NCBI GenBank assembly: GCA_034423575.1
Contig: DAOUIF010000030.1
Coordinates: 1-64,000, forward strand
From: Bin87 sp034423575
GTDB taxonomy: Bacteria; Chloroflexota; Dehalococcoidia; Lucifugimonadales; UBA3495
Reading direction: 5' to 3'
DNA length: 64,000 bases
Part shown: positions 26,399 through 35,031 of the stretch, piece after piece
Layout: each line of letters opens with the position of its first letter
Numbering within the stretch: position 1 is the stretch's first letter
Made by a program: the position numbers and the translations under genes
The notes under the pieces: generated by a model
What the model was told of the DNA's origin: nothing
The model's database searches: none
What the model saw: the letters and a program-made list of their open reading frames with translations, nothing else

Positions 26399-27499
26399 TT
26401 ACAGCCCGTACACCTTCCGGTAGCTCAGGCTCATCCGCTTCCGTTCGGTGTCGATGCTCAGGATCTGCACCTTGATCAGCTGCCCCTGGTAGACGATCTC
26501 GCGAGGGTGCTCCATCCGGCGAGCCGACAGCTCGGAGATGTGCACCAAACCCTCGACCCAGTCTTCCAGTTTCACGAAGGCGCCGAAGTCCATGAGGCGA
26601 GTGACGGTTCCGTCCACGATGTCGCCGACGTGGTAGCGCTCCGGCACGGTGTCCCAGGGTTCCGGCTGCGTCCGCTTGAGGCTCAGCGAGATCTTGCTGT
26701 TCTCACGGTCGACGCGCAGCACCTTGAGGGTCAGGTTGTCGCCCACGCTGACCACTTCCTCCGGCGACTTGATCATGGACCAGGACAGTTCAGAGATGGG
26801 AACCAGCCCTTCCGCGTCGCCCAGGTCTACAAAGGCGCCGAACCCGCGCATGGAGCGGACCGTGCCCTGCACTATCTGCCCTTCCTGCAGCTCTTCGAGC
26901 AGGCGCTCCTTGGCCGCGTTGCGCAACTGCCGCCAAATGCGGCGTTCGGTCAGCACCAACTTTTCACGCTGGGCGTCCAGCTCCAGGATGTTGAACCGGG
27001 CGTCTTCGCCAATTCTGGCGTCCAGGTGTTCAATGCGACCTTCTTTCGGCACCGGCGCCATTTGGGAAAACGGCACGAATCCGCGCACTCCCTGCCAGTC
27101 CACCACCAAGCCGCCCTTGTTGTGCTGCACGACCTTGGCCGCCAGTTCGGAGTCCTGTTTGTGCAATTCGATCAAGTCTTCCCAGACCTGCTTCTCCTGC
27201 GCCTGATCGTAGGAGAATACAGCCATGCCTCCCGGCCCGCGATTGTTCAGGTGAATGACAATCACGTTTGTGCCCGGCTGCATCTGCTCTCGCTTTTCGT
27301 CGGTAAGTGTCCGCATCTCCTGTGGGGGAACGATGCCCTCGGTCTTGAGTCCGGCGCTGATGACCATGCCCTCGTCATCGATGCGCACTATCTCGCCGGT
27401 CACTAAGTCGCCTCTCCGGTATTCTCTCGGCGAAAAGGCCGATTCCGGGAGTTGTGACATGTCGGTGACGTCGACTACGTTCGGGTCCTGGGCTACCAT
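26399..27499 (-). CDS. rpsA: 30S ribosomal protein S1-like, four S1 domains
   Basis: A 366-residue RNA-binding protein with four S1 domains, each an OB fold: GDLVTGEIVRIDDEGMVIS, LAAKVVQHNKGGLVVDWQGVRGFVP, GQIVQGTVRSMRGFGAFVDL, and GDIVDGTVTRLMDFGAFVKL, the latter two with the classic GFGAFV/DFGAFV core. The short form (E. coli has six) is common in Gram-positive and Chloroflexota lineages. It likely aids translation initiation on leadered mRNAs. A consensus promoter lies about 110 bases upstream, and AAGGAG precedes ATG 27499. Confidence 0.95.
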   Translation of the reverse strand: MVAQDPNVVDVTDMSQLPESAFSPREYRRGDLVTGEIVRIDDEGMVISAGLKTEGIVPPQEMRTLTDEKREQMQPGTNVIVIHLNNRGPGGMAVFSYDQAQEKQVWEDLIELHKQDSELAAKVVQHNKGGLVVDWQGVRGFVPFSQMAPVPKEGRIEHLDARIGEDARFNILELDAQREKLVLTERRIWRQLRNAAKERLLEELQEGQIVQGTVRSMRGFGAFVDLGDAEGLVPISELSWSMIKSPEEVVSVGDNLTLKVLRVDRENSKISLSLKRTQPEPWDTVPERYHVGDIVDGTVTRLMDFGAFVKLEDWVEGLVHISELSARRMEHPREIVYQGQLIKVQILSIDTERKRMSLSYRKVYGL

Positions 27500-27607
27500 C
27501 AGTTAAGCTGCTCCTTACTCTTGCTTACGGCCGGTTGCCTCGGCCGCACAGGTCGAGCAGGTACTCCGTTCTCGCTTGGATCACTTTCCCCACAATTCGC
27601 CTGCCTA

Positions 27608-27636
27608 ATAATACTTATACCGCAGGCAAATTGCAA
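27608..27636 (-). promoter_or_regulatory. promoter for ribosomal protein S1
   Basis: On the minus strand, TTGCAA (27631-27636), 17 bases, TATTAT (27608-27613). The start codon is at 27499, giving about a 100-base leader that could carry S1 autoregulation. Confidence 0.7.
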
Positions 27637-27757
27637 CCGCAAAGGACCGGGCGGGAGCGAGCCGCATTTCGCCTCCCCCGAGCAGGAACTGAATCGTGGC
27701 CGGTGCATACCGCCTGGTGGATTCGTTGGGCAGCGAACCCACCCGACCATTGGACGG

Positions 27758-28084
27758 TCAGACCGGAAATTGCCAGGTTTGCGGGCCGCCCAGGTGGTGT
27801 TTGTTGGCCACAGCTACCAGCTCGGGGCAACGGAGAAATTGCCTGGCGGTGAGGCGCATCGTATCTCCATCAACCGTTTTCTCTCCAACCGCGCTTTCGT
27901 TGCCTTCCACAGCCTCCAGCGCAATCTCGCGAATAAGGCTCTCCATGCCCGCCGGTTTGCTCTTCACGAACTCATCGATGGCATGGACCATGTCGCGCGT
28001 CAGTGTTTCGCTGTTGAATAGCCGGGGGTTCCGTTTACCCATCCATCGCGAAGTGAATTCCTGTCCGATCGTAAGGTCGCTCAT
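27758..28084 (-). CDS. small hypothetical protein
   Basis: A 108-residue protein of unknown family. The sequence starts MSDLTIGQEFTSRWMGKRN and is helical and charged (SLIREIALEAVEGNESAVGE). No signal peptide or membrane segment. Start 28084 is preferred because GAGGGGAC precedes it, and a TTGTGA-16-TATTAT promoter lies upstream at 28136-28163; an in-frame ATG further upstream would lie before that promoter. It stands alone, downstream convergence with nothing, and is less GC-rich than the neighbours. Existence is moderately supported. Confidence 0.55.
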   Translation of the reverse strand: MSDLTIGQEFTSRWMGKRNPRLFNSETLTRDMVHAIDEFVKSKPAGMESLIREIALEAVEGNESAVGEKTVDGDTMRLTARQFLRCPELVAVANKHHLGGPQTWQFPV

Positions 28085-28135
28085 CAGTCCCCTCTTGCCT
28101 GTTCTGGCGTGTGTTCGCGTGCAATTAGAAATTCC

Positions 28136-28163
28136 ATAATATGTCACTTCGTTAATATCACAA
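28136..28163 (-). promoter_or_regulatory. promoter for the small hypothetical protein
   Basis: Minus strand TTGTGA (28158-28163), 16 bases, TATTAT (28136-28141), about 50 bases before the start at 28084. Confidence 0.55.
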
Positions 28164-28675
28164 TACTCATTGTCTGTCATTATCACTCTATGGGACCAAA
28201 CGCCGTCATCGACGATCAGGGATCCGCGGATGTACGTGGTGGAGACGAGTAGTGGATACAGGTGACAGGCCTGCCGGATACCGTAATGGCGCAGGCTTTG
28301 CGGAGCGCAGGGGCTCGTGTGCATTGGCTGGAATGTTTAGTTGCCACGAAAGTTAAAGGAGCCTCGGGACACAAGCGAGAATGGCGAGTTGCACGCGACG
28401 AATACAACCGTCCTTACCGCCTAGCTTGGTCAACGCTCCCCGCTGGCTCTCACACCAACATGTCCTGTTCAGGCGCGCGGTTCCGCTCCCCTTCGGTGGT
28501 CCGCGATGCCGCCGATGGATAGAACAGCCGAGTCGTGAAGGGTGTGGGTAGCGGCGGACACGTGAGGTTGACGGGCCTCTTTGACGGGCTGCATACTCGC
28601 TCTCGCCAGCCGACCGGGGCTGCGAATTTGACACTCGCCAACCGGTTCCGAGCTTCCAATCTGCAGGGGCCGCGG

Positions 28676-28703
28676 TTGTATATCGACGGACCGCCCGGAT
28701 AAT
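28676..28703 (+). promoter_or_regulatory. promoter for the fused CoA transferase
   Basis: TTGTAT (28676-28681), 16 bases, GATAAT (28698-28703), 41 bases before GTG 28745. Confidence 0.5.
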
Positions 28704-28744
28704 TGGCAGACCGGAACCCATTCTGCTCAAGAGGGAGGTGAACC

Positions 28745-31210
28745 GTGGCAGGACCATGTACCGGCCTGACCGTCCTGGATTTGTCGATGGGGATGCCCGG
28801 GGCCCTCTGCACCCTGGTGTTGGCCGACTATGGGGCCGAGGTGATCAAGGTTGAACCTCCCGGCGGGGATCCGTTCCGCTTTCAGCCGGCTTGGATCTCG
28901 TGGAACCGGGGCAAGAAAGGCATCGTGCTTGACCTCAGTTCCGCGGAAGGCCGGGAGCAGGCCATCCGGCTGGCCGCCGAGGCCGACGTGCTCGTGGAGT
29001 CGTTTCGCCCGGGAGACATGGCGGACTGGGGCCTGGGGTACGACGATCTGTCGCGGCTCTATCCGAGGCTGGTCTACTGCTCCATCACCGGCTTTGGGCA
29101 AAAAGGACCGCTCCGCCGGGTGAAGGGATACGAGGGCGTCGTTGCGGCTAAGGCCGGCCGCATGCTCAACCTGGAAGGACAACCCAACCGCGAGGGTCCG
29201 GTCTATTCGGCGGTGTACACCGGCAGCTGGCACGCCAGCCAGGCCGCAGTGCGCGGCATCCTGGGCGCACTCCGTGTGCGGGACATGTGCGGGAGCGGGC
29301 AATGGGTGCAGACCAGCATCGTCCAGGCCCTAGCATCGCCCCACGACAACAACGTCGGCGATGGCGGGCTGGTGAACATGCAGCTCCGGCGCCTGGACCC
29401 GGACCGGTTTCCCGCGAGACCCCGCGGCCGTGGCCTGTCGTCCATCGGATATGTTCCCGTGCGCACCAGCGAGGGCGCATGGCTGCAACACGCCAACCAG
29501 CGGGTGCCGCACATTCAGGGACACCTCAGGACCATTGGCCTGGACGACCTGCTCGAGGACGAGCGCTTCGCCAGGGTTCCGGCTCTGAATTTTGAAAACC
29601 AGGAACTGCTGCGACGGGAGATACTGGGCAAGCAGTCGGAGAAGACCGCCGACGAGTGGATGGAGATTTATCTCGATGACGGCAACATCGCTGCAGAGCC
29701 CTATCGCACCAGCGTCCAGGCCATGGACCATCCCGCGGTTGTCGCCAACGGCACGGTGGTTACCATCGACGATCCGCGCGTGGGCCCCATGCGCACCCTG
29801 GCGCCGCTGGTCGATCTCAAAGAGACTCCAGGCGAACCCAGCGGGCCGGCCCCGGATGTGGGCCAGCACAACGCGGAGGTGCAGGGACGCGTTGGGCGTT
29901 GGTCGGGCTCAGCGGCCGGCCCCGGGGTGAACGGCTCCGACGCGCCGGCTCACCCGCTGTCGGGCATTACCGTGCTGGACCTGGCAACAATCCAGGCCGG
30001 GCCCTACGGCGCCGCGCTGCTGGCGGACCTGGGGGCGCGGGTCATCAAGGTTGACGCCACCGACCGACGACTGGACGAGGGGCGGCGCTCCACGTCCGTG
30101 GCAGTCGCCGACGCGAGGACCTACGCCGGCAAGGAGTGCATTCAGATCGACCTTCAGACTCCCGAGGGCAAGGAGATCATCCACAAGCTGATCGCGCAGG
30201 CCGATGCGCTCTCGCACAACTTCCGCCTTGGAGTGCCGGAGCGCCTCCAGGTGGATTGGGAGACCTGCCGGAAGATCAACCCGCGTATGATCCACGTGTG
30301 GATGGCTACCTACGGCGAGCACGGGCCGCACGCGCGCCGGCCGGGCGCGCATCCCATCCCCGGCGCCATCATGGGCGGCGCCATGCGACAGATGGGCCGC
30401 GGCATGCCCCCGCCTCCGGGGCAGGTGATGGACATCGAGGAGACCGTTGAGGCAACCCGCTGGCTCATGAAATCCAACTGGGGGCCGGACCAGAACACGT
30501 CCCCCGCGGTGGCCACGGCGGTCCTGCTGGGCCTGCGAGCCAGGGAGACGACCGGCCAGGGCCAACCCATCGAGCTCACCATGCTCAACGCGAATGCGTG
30601 GACCAACGCCGACGAGTATTACGACCACAAGAACCGACCTCCCATTGCCATGCCGGACGAAGACATCCGCGGCCTGCACGCCCTGTATCGTCTCTACCGC
30701 TGCCGGGAGGGCTGGGTGTTCCTGGCTTGTCTGTTCCAGGACGAGTGGGAGGCCTTCTGCCGCGCGGTGCAACGGGAAGACCTCCTGGCCGACTCTCGCT
30801 TTGCCACACCGGAGGCGCGACAGGCCAACGACGATGCCCTGATCGACGAGATTTCGACGGTCCTCGCCGGCCGCACCGCCGCCGAATGGGAGGACTTGCT
30901 CACGCCGGCCGACGTGGGCTGTGTTCAGGCCGACGAGGCCGTGGAGGGCGATTTTTACGCCGACCACCCCCACGCCAGGGCCAACAATCTCAGCGTGGAG
31001 GTCGAGCACCCGCACGTCGGAAAATATCGCCGCTACGGGGGATTGGTCGAGTTTTCCCTGACCCCGGGTGTCTACAAAACTTCCACCCAGGTTGGTCAGC
31101 ACACGCGGCCCCTGCTCCGCGAACTCGGGTACGACGACCAGGAGATCGAGGACCTGGGAGCGCGGGGCGTCGTGCAGTGGGCGGACCCGTCGGCCGGCGG
31201 CGAGCCGTAG
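28745..31210 (+). CDS. fused two-domain CaiB/BaiF (family III) CoA transferase
   Basis: An 821-residue protein made of two tandem family III CoA-transferase domains (about 1-385 and 400-821). Each starts with the GLTVLDLS/GITVLDLA strand, LADYGAEVIKVE / LADLGARVIKVD nucleotide site, and GxGQ near the domain middle. Aligned by eye with formyl-CoA transferase, the catalytic Asp is retained in the C-terminal half (Asp582 in GPDQNTS) but is Ser161 in the N-terminal half (TGSWHAS). Such enzymes normally form an interlocked homodimer; the fusion gives one active and one degenerate unit. GTG 28745 follows GGGAGGTGAA. Substrates unknown. Confidence 0.92.
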   Translation: MAGPCTGLTVLDLSMGMPGALCTLVLADYGAEVIKVEPPGGDPFRFQPAWISWNRGKKGIVLDLSSAEGREQAIRLAAEADVLVESFRPGDMADWGLGYDDLSRLYPRLVYCSITGFGQKGPLRRVKGYEGVVAAKAGRMLNLEGQPNREGPVYSAVYTGSWHASQAAVRGILGALRVRDMCGSGQWVQTSIVQALASPHDNNVGDGGLVNMQLRRLDPDRFPARPRGRGLSSIGYVPVRTSEGAWLQHANQRVPHIQGHLRTIGLDDLLEDERFARVPALNFENQELLRREILGKQSEKTADEWMEIYLDDGNIAAEPYRTSVQAMDHPAVVANGTVVTIDDPRVGPMRTLAPLVDLKETPGEPSGPAPDVGQHNAEVQGRVGRWSGSAAGPGVNGSDAPAHPLSGITVLDLATIQAGPYGAALLADLGARVIKVDATDRRLDEGRRSTSVAVADARTYAGKECIQIDLQTPEGKEIIHKLIAQADALSHNFRLGVPERLQVDWETCRKINPRMIHVWMATYGEHGPHARRPGAHPIPGAIMGGAMRQMGRGMPPPPGQVMDIEETVEATRWLMKSNWGPDQNTSPAVATAVLLGLRARETTGQGQPIELTMLNANAWTNADEYYDHKNRPPIAMPDEDIRGLHALYRLYRCREGWVFLACLFQDEWEAFCRAVQREDLLADSRFATPEARQANDDALIDEISTVLAGRTAAEWEDLLTPADVGCVQADEAVEGDFYADHPHARANNLSVEVEHPHVGKYRRYGGLVEFSLTPGVYKTSTQVGQHTRPLLRELGYDDQEIEDLGARGVVQWADPSAGGEP

Positions 31211-31273
31211 CAATCTGCCCGCTCGACACCAAAGTAATCTCACCCGCATCCGTTTCGGGAAGGAAGGTCATAG

Positions 31274-31633
31274 TTGGCGGTACTGGTAAGTTTTGACATC
31301 GATGGAACGCTGGAGGCTGGGGATCCGCCCGGGCCAATCACCATGGGCATGGTGCGAAAAGCCCTGTCCCACGGGTGCATCATCGGCAGTTCGTCGGACC
31401 GCCCGCTACCAGTGCAGCAGTCCATCTGGGACCGGTACCGGATCGAGGTGAGTTTCATCTCGCACAAGCAGGACCTTCCCGATGTCAAATCGCGATTTCC
31501 TGCCGAGGCGTACTACCATATCGGCGATACCGAGATGGACCAGCAGATGGCCCTGCAAGCGGGGTTTTCATTCGTCTGGATGGATGCCGGGCATGCCGAA
31601 CCCTGGATCAGGAACGGGACTGGCAAAGATTGA
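31274..31633 (+). CDS. short HAD-like hydrolase
   Basis: A 119-residue minimal HAD-superfamily protein, with motif I FDIDGTLE (both aspartates), motif II Ser in GSSSDRP, a Lys in HKQDLP and motif IV GDTEMDQQMA. It lacks a cap domain and is much shorter than usual phosphatases, so it may be a phosphatase on large substrates or a degenerate form. Start TTG 31274 gives the family N-terminus and follows GGAAGG. It is 63 bases after the CoA-transferase gene, possibly the same operon. Confidence 0.85.
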   Translation: MAVLVSFDIDGTLEAGDPPGPITMGMVRKALSHGCIIGSSSDRPLPVQQSIWDRYRIEVSFISHKQDLPDVKSRFPAEAYYHIGDTEMDQQMALQAGFSFVWMDAGHAEPWIRNGTGKD

Positions 31634-31660
31634 GCGCCCGTTGTCGTCTGACCAACGTCT

Positions 31661-31689
31661 TTAGCCAAATTGCGCTTATCGCATATAAT
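31661..31689 (+). promoter_or_regulatory. promoter for the DUF35 operon
   Basis: TTAGCC (31661-31666), 17 bases, TATAAT (31684-31689), 64 bases upstream of ATG 31753. Confidence 0.6.
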
Positions 31690-31752
31690 CCGCGTCAGAT
31701 GTAGCCGCTAACGGCCGAGCGCCGAGCCCAGGTTCTGTAGGAGGGGAGAACC

Positions 31753-32181
31753 ATGACGACGATCCCAGGGCTGGAAAGACCAGCCCCGGTTCCCAATGAT
31801 CTCACCAGGCCTTTCTGGGATGCCTGCAACGAACGGCGTCTGGTCCTGCAGAACTGCACCGCTTGCCAGAGAATGCACTATCCGCCCGCCCAGCGGTGCG
31901 ACCGGTGCGGTTTGGCCGACAACTTCGAGTGGAAAGAAGTGGAAGGCAAAGGCCACATCGACGTATACATGGTCATCCGCGACTCGCGCATCCGGGGGTT
32001 CCGGTCGGCGCAGCCGATTAACTTCGCGGTGATCACCCTGGACGAGGACCCGGGCATCAACTTCCTGTCCAATCTGCCGGGCACCCCGCCGGGTGAGGTC
32101 CCGGTTGGCGCGCCGGTTGAGCTGATATTCGAGGAAACGAGCACCGGCCAGTTGGTCCACGAGTGGCGGGTGGTCACCTAG
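31753..32181 (+). CDS. Zn-ribbon OB-fold protein (DUF35, ChsH2-like)
   Basis: A 142-residue acyl-CoA-associated protein. The N-terminal rubredoxin-like ribbon has Cys-x2-Cys in NCTACQRMHYPP and CDRCGLADNFEW, then an OB fold (GHIDVYMVIRDSR ... NFAVITLDEDPGIN). DUF35 proteins partner with thiolase- or Ltp-type proteins encoded next to them, which is exactly the arrangement here (gene at 32240). GGAGGGGAG precedes ATG 31753. ChsH2/Ltp2 complexes do retro-aldol cleavage in steroid side-chain loss; other substrates are possible. Confidence 0.93.
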   Translation: MTTIPGLERPAPVPNDLTRPFWDACNERRLVLQNCTACQRMHYPPAQRCDRCGLADNFEWKEVEGKGHIDVYMVIRDSRIRGFRSAQPINFAVITLDEDPGINFLSNLPGTPPGEVPVGAPVELIFEETSTGQLVHEWRVVT

Positions 32182-32239
32182 GCCGCACGCGTCTCGACCG
32201 ATTACCGACACCATCGCAGAGAACACAAGGGGGGCTGAA

Positions 32240-33535
32240 ATGGTTAGCGACAGGAGCTGGATGCGAGACCGCGAGGGCTTGGGGCTCTGGGAACACCGGG
32301 GCAAGGTCGCCGTCGTGGGCTGGGGTCAATCCCACATCGACCGGCGCTGGGACGGTGTCTCCCTGGACCGGAGCTGCGGCGGCCTGACCAAGGAGGCATG
32401 CCTGAAAGCGATTGCAGACGCCGGGTTGTCCCTGGACGACATTGACGGGCTCATCACCAGCCCGGAGACCCGCGCTGAGCAGACCTGGGCGCCGCGCCCT
32501 TACTTCGACCCGCCCTATGACACCGAGGACGGCCTGACCTACGCCTCGGCGGAATGGATCGAGCGGGAGTTGGGTTTCAGAAACATCCAGTATCGCGTGT
32601 CCGATGCGCCCTACATCGGCCCGATGATGGGTTTGGCCGCCCAAGCGGTGGGCGACGGCCGGTGCGAGACCGCGCTGGTGTGGTACCCGATGGTCAACCT
32701 CGCCGGCCGGTACGGGCACAACAACCCCGCTAACAACAGCGAGGAGGCTCCCGGGCCCAGCGCCTTCACCCTGCCGTGGGGCTACCAGAGCGGCGCCATG
32801 TTCAACAACCTGGTGATCTTCCAGCAATACTGCAAGAAGTACGGCACGTCCCACGACGGGCTGGCCGATCTCTGCCTGAACCTGCGCCGCAACGGGCTGA
32901 TGACCCCCTGGAGCTACTACGCGCTGCACGAGCCTTACCAGCTCACGCGCGAGGATTACCTGAATGGCCGCGTGATCGAAGAACCGCTGGTGATCTACGA
33001 CTGTGACCGGCCGGTCAACACCTGCGCCGCCTTCATCTTCACCACCGCCGAACGCGCTCGCGATCTCAGGCAGAAGCCGGCCTACGTCCTGAACCACGCC
33101 CAGACTGGCGGCCGGGGCAGGAGCACCATGTCGACGTTGGAAGAGCACCAGGAAGCCGTGGCAAGCCTGGCGAGGAGGATGTGGGAAGGTTCGGGTCTAG
33201 GCCCCGATGATGTCGACATCTTCAACCCTTACGACGGCTACCTCACGTTCACGCAGCAATTCCTCGAAGGATTCCAGTGGCACGGCGTGAAGCTGGGAGA
33301 GGCCCACGACTTCTACGCCGACGACATACGGGTCGAAGGTCCGCATCCCTTCATGTCCAGCGGCGGCAACAACGGAACCGGCCGGACCCGTGCCTGTCTA
33401 TTCTCCGACAGCCTCGAGCAACTCCGGGGCACGGCAGGCCCGCGTCAGGTGACCACCCGCGCCGACACCGCCCTGGCCGGCTGCAACACGCCGGACAGCA
33501 ACGGCTTCATCATGCTCAGCAAGCACCCGGACTAG
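32240..33535 (+). CDS. thiolase-fold lipid-transfer protein, Ltp2/SCP-x type
   Basis: A 431-residue thiolase-superfamily protein lacking the Cys nucleophile: the N-terminal region that should hold it reads YRVSDAPYIGPMMGL. C-terminal segments (NPYDGYLTFTQQFLE, FMSSGGNNGTG) fit the fold. With an adjacent DUF35 gene this matches Ltp2-type aldol lyases, whose catalytic residues are tyrosines, better than acetyltransferases. ATG 32240 follows GGGGGG-type site. It ends 20 bases inside the convergent methyltransferase gene. Substrate (side chain of a CoA ester) is inference. Confidence 0.88.
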   Translation: MVSDRSWMRDREGLGLWEHRGKVAVVGWGQSHIDRRWDGVSLDRSCGGLTKEACLKAIADAGLSLDDIDGLITSPETRAEQTWAPRPYFDPPYDTEDGLTYASAEWIERELGFRNIQYRVSDAPYIGPMMGLAAQAVGDGRCETALVWYPMVNLAGRYGHNNPANNSEEAPGPSAFTLPWGYQSGAMFNNLVIFQQYCKKYGTSHDGLADLCLNLRRNGLMTPWSYYALHEPYQLTREDYLNGRVIEEPLVIYDCDRPVNTCAAFIFTTAERARDLRQKPAYVLNHAQTGGRGRSTMSTLEEHQEAVASLARRMWEGSGLGPDDVDIFNPYDGYLTFTQQFLEGFQWHGVKLGEAHDFYADDIRVEGPHPFMSSGGNNGTGRTRACLFSDSLEQLRGTAGPRQVTTRADTALAGCNTPDSNGFIMLSKHPD

Positions 33536-34721
33536 GATTCAGGGCGATGGGTCTGCCCCTATCGCCCCGAAAGCCCAGCAGTCCGATGCCAGGCCCTACG
33601 CCTTTGGCCTGGGCCAGGACTTTGAAGTCGCCGTATTCGCTCGGATCCACCAACGTCATCATCGCCATGCTGCTCAGTTGAGCGCGGGCCGCGGAGAAGC
33701 CTCGGGTGTCTAGGGTGTCCAGCAATTCGTTGAAGCCGAGGTTCGCGAGGAACTGCCGTTGTAGGGTGTAGCCCACCGTGTCCAACCCGTACTGCTCGCC
33801 CGACCCGATCAGCGACGTGAAGTCCACCTGGCAGGTGATGTCCTGATCTCCGATGGCCCGGTAAGGGTCGCTGCCGATGGCGTGTCGATTGAAACAGACC
33901 AGCGTGCCCTGGGCATTGTCGGGTGAGTAGAGTTCCCCCGCCAGCTCGCCGTAGTCGATGGCGAGCACAAACCCGCGGTCCAGCGCCTCGCAAACCTGGG
34001 CGATCCAGTCCTCCATGGCGAGGTTCACCTCGCCCCGGTACCCCTCTGGCAGGGACACGCCGAGGCCGGCCAGCCGTGACTCGATGCGCGGCGAAGACGG
34101 CTCGTCCAGCACTTCGACGAAATCCTCACCCGCCGTAGTGATGAAAATCTCCCGGACGCTTCCGTCCTCGATGGCGAACCGGTGCACCGGGAAGTTGTCG
34201 ATCAGCTCGTTGCACAGGACACAGCCGACGATGTTTCGGAACGCGCCAAGTCCCGCTGCCCTAACTCGTTGAATTCCCGGCATTTTGCCTGATTTGATAG
34301 GAGATACCTCCTCCAGCATCGAGTTCGACCAGTCCAACGCGCCGTGCGGTGGATCGAGTAAACCGGGCTCGTAATCCGCGGCGACATAGTAAAGCGCCTC
34401 AGCGAATCGAGGAGCCATGCGCCGGCAGGCATCCGTGATGGAGCGCGCCAAGGCCCCATCCCCTGAACCGACCTCGACCACATGGAAAACCGGAGGCTCA
34501 CCCAAAAGCTCCCACATCTGCTCCAGTTGCCGTGCGATCAGGGCGCCGAAGACCGGATGACTGGTTGATGAGGTGCTGAAATGGGCGCCGATCCGGTTTC
34601 CGCGGGACGAATAAAAGCCCCCTCTGGGCGAGTACAGACAGGCATCCATGAAACGGGCGAAAGTAATCCGCCCCTCCCTGCGGATCAGGTCCCTGATCTC
34701 CTGCTCCACGACTGAGTGCAA
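33516..34721 (-). CDS. class I SAM-dependent methyltransferase, MidA/NDUFAF7 family
   Basis: A 401-residue protein of the DUF185/MidA family, homologous to NDUFAF7, which methylates an arginine of a Complex I subunit in mitochondria. Motifs: FSTSSTSHPVFGALIARQLEQMWELLG, the SAM-site VVEVGSGDGALARSITDA, and FVLAIDYGELAGELYS. TTG 34721 is the start, with CAGGAG eight bases upstream. Ends 20 bases into the Ltp2-like gene from the other strand. No Complex I genes occur in this window. Confidence 0.93.
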   Translation of the reverse strand: MHSVVEQEIRDLIRREGRITFARFMDACLYSPRGGFYSSRGNRIGAHFSTSSTSHPVFGALIARQLEQMWELLGEPPVFHVVEVGSGDGALARSITDACRRMAPRFAEALYYVAADYEPGLLDPPHGALDWSNSMLEEVSPIKSGKMPGIQRVRAAGLGAFRNIVGCVLCNELIDNFPVHRFAIEDGSVREIFITTAGEDFVEVLDEPSSPRIESRLAGLGVSLPEGYRGEVNLAMEDWIAQVCEALDRGFVLAIDYGELAGELYSPDNAQGTLVCFNRHAIGSDPYRAIGDQDITCQVDFTSLIGSGEQYGLDTVGYTLQRQFLANLGFNELLDTLDTRGFSAARAQLSSMAMMTLVDPSEYGDFKVLAQAKGVGPGIGLLGFRGDRGRPIALNPSPGAC

Positions 34722-35031
34722 CTTCGTCTCCTGACCCGGCCGGAATTTCGTGACGCCGGACGGGAATTGTCCTCACCCGTACCCAATTTGGCCCGATTTG
34801 TCATTGCGAGCGAAGCGTGGCAATCTCGTGAGGGTGACGGATGCCGCCGCTGGAACCGGATCGCCGCGTCGCTGCGCTCCTCGCGATGACAAAATGGGTA
34901 CTGATGAGAGCAAGTGTCCCCTCGACACGCCCTGTTGCGCAAGGGGATAATCGCCCCCGGAGGGAATCCGTCAGGATGATGACAATAGAACCAGCCAGCG
35001 GGTGCAAACCCCTTGAGCAAGAGGTGCGACG
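34722..35031. other. intergenic region holding a dispersed repeat
   Basis: About 310 bases between divergent genes, most of it the 90-bp element listed next. No gene seen. Confidence 0.6.
34801..34890. repeat. 90-bp dispersed CATTGCGAG inverted-repeat element
   Basis: Starts TCATTGCGAGCGAAGCGTGG and ends with its imperfect inverse (CTGCGCTCCTCGCGATGA). Ends of about 25 bases match each other and those of the element at 52305-52395, while the middle differs. No coding sequence. Non-autonomous MITE/REP-like, with no transposase nearby. Confidence 0.75.

Larger units (their letters stand above)
28085..28744. other. long intergenic region without a confident gene
   Basis: About 660 bases. Promoters face both ways (28136-28163 minus and 28676-28703 plus). 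Open frames on both strands here have low-complexity shadow-like composition and no ribosome sites. No tRNA or known riboswitch was recognised by eye. Confidence 0.5.

Noticed and set aside
28262..28522. 86-codon frame in the 660-base gap
   Set aside because: Low-complexity shadow-like sequence without a start signal; overlaps minus-strand frames of equal weakness.
28480..28600. GGCGGACACGTGAGG stretch that resembles part of 16S rRNA
   Set aside because: Only a short match, with no surrounding rRNA-like sequence.
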